Source: a virus
IMG/VR virus record: IMGVR_UViG_3300030107_002709
Span: 62,001 to 126,000 of that record
DNA: 64,000 nt
Strand: one strand, 5' to 3'
Part shown: one piece after another, positions 62,554 to 64,000 of the stretch
Layout: the number at the start of each line of letters is the position of its first letter
How positions within the stretch are numbered: the stretch's first letter is position 1
Position numbers and translations under genes: made by a program
Notes under the pieces: model-generated
Told to the model about the DNA's origin: nothing
Databases searched by the model: none
What the model saw: only the letters and a program-made list of their open reading frames with translations

Positions 62554-62730
62554 ATGAGCACACATCCTCACACTCTTGAAAATCTTGCAGAGTCAATCTA
62601 TGAAGAGATTGTCGCTGCTAACTTCAGAGACCTTGAGAGGTCAGATGAAGAACTGGTCTATGCTATCGCATGTGACCGTGCTCAGATCGAGTACAATGAC
62701 CTAGTTCACGATTACATCAACGGATTATGA
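62554..62730 (+). CDS. Small acidic protein
   Basis: A 58-aa protein beginning MSTHPHTLENLAESIYEEIV and ending VHDYINGL. It is acidic and helical and shows loose similarity to the neighbours at 62935 and 61439 (a short helix followed by a YxxL-type segment). Its stop overlaps the next start (ATGA). Function unknown. Confidence 0.7.
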   Translation: MSTHPHTLENLAESIYEEIVAANFRDLERSDEELVYAIACDRAQIEYNDLVHDYINGL

Positions 62731-62942
62731 AATATCCTTTGCGTGAGATCGACCCACAATGGTCATTCGAGTACATGAAGTGCGACCCCACAGATTTCTT
62801 GGTCGCACTTTATGAGGATTACTGTTTACATCACGGTCTGCCTCTGGTATCTGCTGATGAACAGGACATCTACCACATGCCTCCAAAACAGAGAGCATGG
62901 ATTCATTCATTTATTGTAATTTGGGATTCACTCCATGCCTGA
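62727..62942 (+). CDS. Small hypothetical protein
   Basis: A 71-aa protein beginning MKYPLREIDPQWSFEYMKCD and ending HSFIVIWDSLHA. It contains several aromatic residues and HH near residues 35-36 (CLHHGLPLVSADEQD). No family is recognised. It overlaps the preceding gene by four bases and the following one by eight. Confidence 0.72.
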   Translation: MKYPLREIDPQWSFEYMKCDPTDFLVALYEDYCLHHGLPLVSADEQDIYHMPPKQRAWIHSFIVIWDSLHA

Positions 62943-63180
62943 GTACAACGACTGCACCTATGACCAATTGGTCGAAGACTATGCAGATATCGTCATTGAC
63001 CGTATGGACTTCCAAGAACTCTATGAGTTTGCAAGGGAGACAGTCATTGACCGATTAGAAAACATGACTGAGAGGGGATTAATCGATCACATCAACGAGG
63101 TCGAATGTGATGAGACCGCAGATGAAATCATCTCCACTCATTACGGAATCAACCCACCAGACTGTTACATCACTGACTGA
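62935..63180 (+). CDS. Small acidic protein, paralogue of the 61439 gene
   Basis: An 81-aa protein. Its core (QLVEDYADIVIDRMDFQELY, then TVIDRLENMTERGLIDHINE) matches by eye the minus-strand gene at 61439 along about 45 residues. This suggests a duplicated phage family placed on opposite strands about 1.3 kb apart. Function unknown. Both start and stop overlap neighbours, so it is an operon member. Confidence 0.72.
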   Translation: MPEYNDCTYDQLVEDYADIVIDRMDFQELYEFARETVIDRLENMTERGLIDHINEVECDETADEIISTHYGINPPDCYITD

Positions 63181-63338
63181 TGAAAATTGAACTCACAGAG
63201 AATCAGGTCAGCTTGATTCTCTACTGTCTTGAGGGGTACGTTCAAGGCAATGACGATCACGATCTATGTGACGAGGTTGACGAGATCTTCGAGGTCTTAG
63301 AGAACATAGAGTTTTCCACAACCCCTGTGGAAAACTAA
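63180..63338 (+). CDS. 52-aa acidic microprotein
   Basis: A short ORF beginning MKIELTENQVSLILYCLEGY and ending FSTTPVEN, with an acidic centre (NDDHDLCDEVDEIFE). It starts in the stop codon of the previous gene (TGATG) and is the last gene of the operon, just before a strong terminator. Its stop overlaps the stop of the convergent 44-aa gene. Confidence 0.7.
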   Translation: MKIELTENQVSLILYCLEGYVQGNDDHDLCDEVDEIFEVLENIEFSTTPVEN

Positions 63339-63469
63339 TCCTGATACCCCACTTCGAGTGGGGTTTCTTCATGTTCGATTTCTATAGTGTCATACCCTAT
63401 AGGTAGGATATCTCTATAGTACTTCAAAAGCTCTTCCGTCTGCTCCTTTAGCTCTAAATCGAAATCCAT
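63335..63469 (-). CDS. 44-aa microprotein convergent to the operon
   Basis: A short ORF beginning MDFDLELKEQTEELLKYYRD and ending TPLEVGYQD. It is acidic and helical. It has a good sigma70-like promoter with a palindrome in the spacer just upstream. The 3' end of the gene contains the opposite strand's terminator hairpin, which here encodes residues near TPLEVG. Function unknown. Confidence 0.68.
   Translation of the reverse strand: MDFDLELKEQTEELLKYYRDILPIGYDTIEIEHEETPLEVGYQD
63347..63369 (+). terminator. Rho-independent terminator of the plus-strand operon
   Basis: CCCCACT pairs with AGTGGGG around TCG, followed by TTTCTTC. It lies inside the convergent 44-aa gene. Confidence 0.85.
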
Positions 63470-63495
63470 TAGACATCTCCAATAGGGTATTACTA

Positions 63496-63524
63496 ATTAT
63501 AACACGAAAGTGTTAAATTTACAA
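63496..63524 (-). promoter_or_regulatory. Sigma70-like promoter with palindrome in the spacer
   Basis: Minus-strand TTGTAA (63519-63524), 17-base spacer and a perfect TATAAT (63496-63501). The spacer contains TAACAC-GAAA-GTGTTA (63500-63515), a perfect inverted repeat that may bind a repressor. Confidence 0.68.
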
Positions 63525-63530
63525 TTATTA

Positions 63531-63570
63531 AAAAAACTGACTTTCTCAAATTAATGAAAAAGTCAGTTTT
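63531..63570. terminator. Probable bidirectional terminator
   Basis: AACTGACTTT (63535-63544) pairs with AAAGTCAGTT (63559-63568), with T-rich sequence after the stem on both strands. It mainly ends the minus-strand gene finishing at 63580. Confidence 0.78.
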
Positions 63571-63579
63571 CTGCTTTTC

Positions 63580-63810
63580 TTAAACTTCTTCACAAAGAGA
63601 ATAGAAGTATTCCTGTGGAAAACTCTTATTGTATGCTGTGGAAAAGTTGTTCAAATGTCTTGAAGTTGTCCTGGACCATTTCTTCTCTGTCTTGCAGTAT
63701 CCTATCTCTGGGACATATGCTGCGACTGGTGTTTCATAAGAGAAGAAAACCTCTGTGCCATTCTTGTAGATGACTTTAGACTGGTTTGATCCGAGTTGGC
63801 GAAGTTGCAT
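63580..63810 (-). CDS. DUF8033-like small protein
   Basis: A 76-aa protein from the ATG at 63810. The sequence MQLRQLGSNQSKVIYKNGTE, then FFSYETPVAAYV and KWSRTTSRHLNNF, is the recurring pattern of DUF8033 proteins found in phages and bacteria, whose function is unknown. A longer frame from 63897 adds residues unlike the family. A terminator follows. Confidence 0.75.
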   Translation of the reverse strand: MQLRQLGSNQSKVIYKNGTEVFFSYETPVAAYVPEIGYCKTEKKWSRTTSRHLNNFSTAYNKSFPQEYFYSLCEEV

Positions 63811-63882
63811 TGAATGAACGTGCTTTGTTGACTCTCTTAATATAGTCCATCCTGGGCACAATGGGTGACAACGTGTGCCACT

Positions 63883-63910
63883 AAAAAAAGTGACCATTGC
63901 TGATCACTTT
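63883..63910 (-). terminator. Rho-independent terminator
   Basis: On the minus strand AAAGTGA pairs with TCACTTT around a 10-base loop, followed by TTTTTTT. It ends the partial gene at 63932. Confidence 0.75.
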
Positions 63911-63931
63911 CTTGTCTGGTGTATTGTAATA

Positions 63932-64000
63932 TTATTGTTGTGAATAGTAATAATCTCCCTCATCCTTGAACTTTCGGTCTCGTTTCTTCTTAGATCGTGA
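63932..64000 (-). CDS. Partial gene at the window edge (C-terminus)
   Basis: The last 22 residues of a basic protein, ending KRDRKFKDEGDYYYSQQ, run in from the window edge. The frame is open to the edge and followed by a terminator. Too short to identify. Confidence 0.5.
   Translation of the reverse strand, partial: SRSKKKRDRKFKDEGDYYYSQQ

Noticed and set aside
1-64000. tRNA genes and photosynthesis genes such as psbA
   Set aside because: Common in cyanophages and looked for, but no cloverleaf ending in CCA-type structure or D1-like protein was seen in this window.

Overview
This window reads as part of the genome of a T4-like marine cyanophage (a cyanomyovirus infecting Prochlorococcus or Synechococcus). 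The evidence is the T4 structural order gp13-gp14-gp15-gp16-gp17-gp18-gp19-gp20 and gp25-gp6-gp7-gp8, late promoters of the TATAAATA type, moderately low GC, and cyanobacterial-type accessory genes (a Ycf35/DUF1257 and DUF2997 pair and a NifU C-terminal domain protein). No tRNA, CRISPR array, integrase or photosynthesis gene was seen. All assignments come from reading sequence; nothing was searched against a database.

Layout. (1) 1-12.6 kb, minus strand: neck, head-completion and tail genes in T4 order (gp13, gp14, gp15, gp16, gp17, gp18, gp19 and the start of portal gp20). The gp16-gp17 interval holds an accessory island (2OG-Fe(II) oxygenase, several microproteins, DUF2997, DUF1257, a small membrane protein, SNase-type nuclease, NifU-like protein). 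(2) 12.65-15.1 kb, plus strand: an inverted three-gene cassette with its own sigma70-type promoter and a bidirectional terminator, encoding a small acidic-tailed protein and two related DUF6445/2OG-oxygenase-fold proteins. (3) 15.1-34.9 kb, minus strand: putative host-interaction proteins, including a 2026-aa virion protein with a Tyr/Trp-rich core, a 69-aa Mtd-N-like protein, a 3454-aa repeat protein, and smaller virion proteins. (4) 34.9-59.6 kb, minus strand: baseplate genes (a 2739-aa DUF4815/gp10-like protein, gp8, a 3179-aa gp7, gp6, gp25), two more 2OG-Fe(II) oxygenases, a run of microproteins, and a PAAR-like spike protein. (5) 59.7-64 kb: a region of small genes on both strands with sigma70-like promoters, palindromic operators and strong terminators, probably early or middle expressed.

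How it fits together. Regions 1, 3 and 4 are late virion modules, apparently driven by a series of TATAAATA-type promoters placed about 20-50 bases before start codons and often inside the preceding gene's end or terminator. Many virion proteins are much longer than their T4 counterparts, and several share an inserted glycine-tyrosine module. Five intact-looking 2OG-Fe(II) oxygenases plus one apparent pseudoenzyme lie among the virion genes, which is the most striking functional theme of the window.
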